Shown here: one piece after another, positions 5,796 through 6,687 of the stretch
Layout of the letters: each line of letters starts with the position of its first letter
How positions within the stretch are numbered: the stretch's first letter is position 1
Assembly: GCA_021795255.1 (NCBI GenBank)
Contig: JAJYPQ010000224.1
Span: 1 to 6,687, forward strand
Direction of reading: 5' to 3'
Source: Pseudomonadota bacterium
GTDB lineage: Bacteria; Pseudomonadota; Gammaproteobacteria; Acidiferrobacterales; Acidiferrobacteraceae
Length of the DNA stretch: 6,687 nucleotides
Made by a program: the position numbers and the translations under genes
The notes under the pieces: model-generated
What the model saw: only the letters and a program-made list of their open reading frames with translations
The model's database searches: none
Told to the model about the DNA's origin: nothing

Positions 5796-5995
5796 GGGTC
5801 CGAAACGGGAACCGGCGACTGGCCGTGGCCTCTTTAGGCCGCGAATGGACTGACGCCTATAGGTCGTGAACGAAATGGCGCCATGGGCCGCAAATTAACG
5901 TGCTAAACACATGTTTCGGGCCTGCTGCGATCTATACAGTACGCGTAAAGAAATGCGTGAATGCGACACACGGGCCTCTTCGCTGGTCTCTTCGC
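5796..5995. other. Gene-free spacer between two transposase remnants
   Basis: I find no gene here. The minus-strand frame of the ISL3-like remnant stays open upward past 5850, but I do not recognise the translation. A small hairpin is present: GTGGCCT (5825-5831) pairs with AGGCCGC (5836-5842), with one G-T pair, around CTTT. CTGACGC at 5850-5856 may be a degenerate end of the neighbouring element. The stretch is probably decayed mobile-element DNA. Confidence 0.4.
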
Positions 5996-6654
5996 TTAGC
6001 GGGCCGCGTCCGCCGAGGTCGTTGCGGTGCGGCAGATCGCATGCCGCGAGATGCCCCTTGTAATCGTCGACACGGCGCGCGAGGCCTCGCGCGATGGACC
6101 AAACGGCGCTCGTGTCGAGCCGTCTGGAGGAGTGTGGCGTGAGAGACGAGGTGCGCCACGCGTCCACTGCCCCCGCTTGCAAGTGAGACACGCCCGCCAG
6201 AAGGCCGCGCCATCCGCCACCCGCCCCCACTCGGGAAACCGACTGCACAAGGTGAACACAAAAAGCAGGCTGCGGGATCGCCACGCCCGCCACCACCTTC
6301 GGACCGTAGTGCGCGCCAGCGCGCACGCGCGGCTTAACGCATGCACCGAGGCGCCCGCAAGCCGCCCCGCCAGGACCTGTTGCAAAGTCGCCCAGTCATA
6401 CCAGCGCCGGGGCGCAATACACGTAGGCAGGCGCGAACAGGTGCGATGGCAGCCCCGGCAGAGAAAGCGCGGGATGGGAATGGGGTTCCCAATGGACAGT
6501 GGTGCGCGATCGGCCTTCCGTTGGTAACAGCCGTGCGACCACAGGCCCCCGAGGCCACAATGCGGACACGCGGATGGCCGATAAAGCTCCGGGCCATGCG
6601 CCGCGTTTCCCGATGTTGGTGGAGCGTGGCGATACCCGATACAATCCGAGCCAT
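5996..6654 (-). pseudogene. Frameshifted zinc-ribbon/HTH transposase-associated protein (DUF6431-like)
   Basis: The gene starts well, with AAGGA at 6668-6664 nine bases before the ATG at 6654, and reads through MARSFIGHP. The next codons then leave frame. One base lower, CPHCGLGGLWSHGCY continues directly, so one nucleotide appears lost at about 6568-6571 (restoring it would give GHPRCPHCG). The second frame carries a zinc-ribbon pattern: CPHC, then CRGC and HRTCSRLP, followed by PRRWYDWATLQQVL and a helix-turn-helix stretch (SVHALSRACALARTTVRRWW). It resembles the small DNA-binding proteins, annotated DUF6431, encoded with DDE transposases in some insertion sequences. After FWRACLT, near 6184, this frame becomes Arg-, Ser- and Thr-rich to its stop at 5998-5996. 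A second shift is likely, since another frame gives GRVAHLVSHATLLQ. The reading as a broken mobile-element gene is fairly secure; the family name is from memory. Confidence 0.6.
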
Positions 6655-6687
6655 AGGCCGGTTTCCTTTGTCGTGGGTGAGTGTCAG

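Noticed and set aside
6027..6527. Plus-strand 166-residue frame
   Set aside because: It is antisense to the zinc-ribbon/HTH pseudogene, is basic and low in complexity, and reflects GC-rich codon shadowing.

Overview
The window is GC-rich bacterial chromosome. The gene families (NarX/NarL-type two-component pair, di-heme cytochrome c peroxidase, an E. coli ynbAB-like phospholipid cluster) suggest a Gammaproteobacterium or close relative with respiratory or lithotrophic metabolism. The sequence does not fix the genus, and the taxonomic call is inference.

Layout. (1) Positions 3-1270, plus strand: the C-terminal part of a NarX-type histidine kinase, beginning exactly at its phospho-accepting His, overlapping by 4 nt a complete NarL/FixJ-type response regulator. 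(2) Positions 1336-3609, minus strand and convergent with the first block: three tightly coupled genes in transcription order, a CDP-alcohol phosphatidyltransferase, a PlsC-type acyltransferase and a CdsA-type cytidylyltransferase. Together they supply the acylation, CDP-activation and head-group steps of a small phospholipid pathway. (3) Positions 3610-4448: a long divergent intergenic region. It holds a candidate minus-strand promoter, a perfect 10-bp inverted repeat, and a candidate plus-strand promoter with a palindrome in its spacer. (4) Positions 4449-5546: an exported di-heme cytochrome c peroxidase with a strong ribosome binding site. It keeps most bacterial CCP catalytic residues but lacks the classical removable distal His. 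(5) Positions 5547-6687: mobile-element debris. A pair of GC-rich hairpins resembles an IS200/IS605 right end or omega-RNA 3' end, next to an ISL3-like transposase scrap. Beyond these lies a frameshifted zinc-ribbon/HTH transposase-associated gene.

How they work together. The kinase and regulator form one signalling pair whose targets are not visible here. The lipid genes form one operon acting at the inner membrane. The peroxidase acts alone in the periplasm. I see no complete novel defence or mobile system. The most unusual points are the altered catalytic motif of the CDP-alcohol phosphatidyltransferase, the missing His ligand of the peroxidase, and the orphan IS200/IS605-like hairpins directly after the peroxidase gene.
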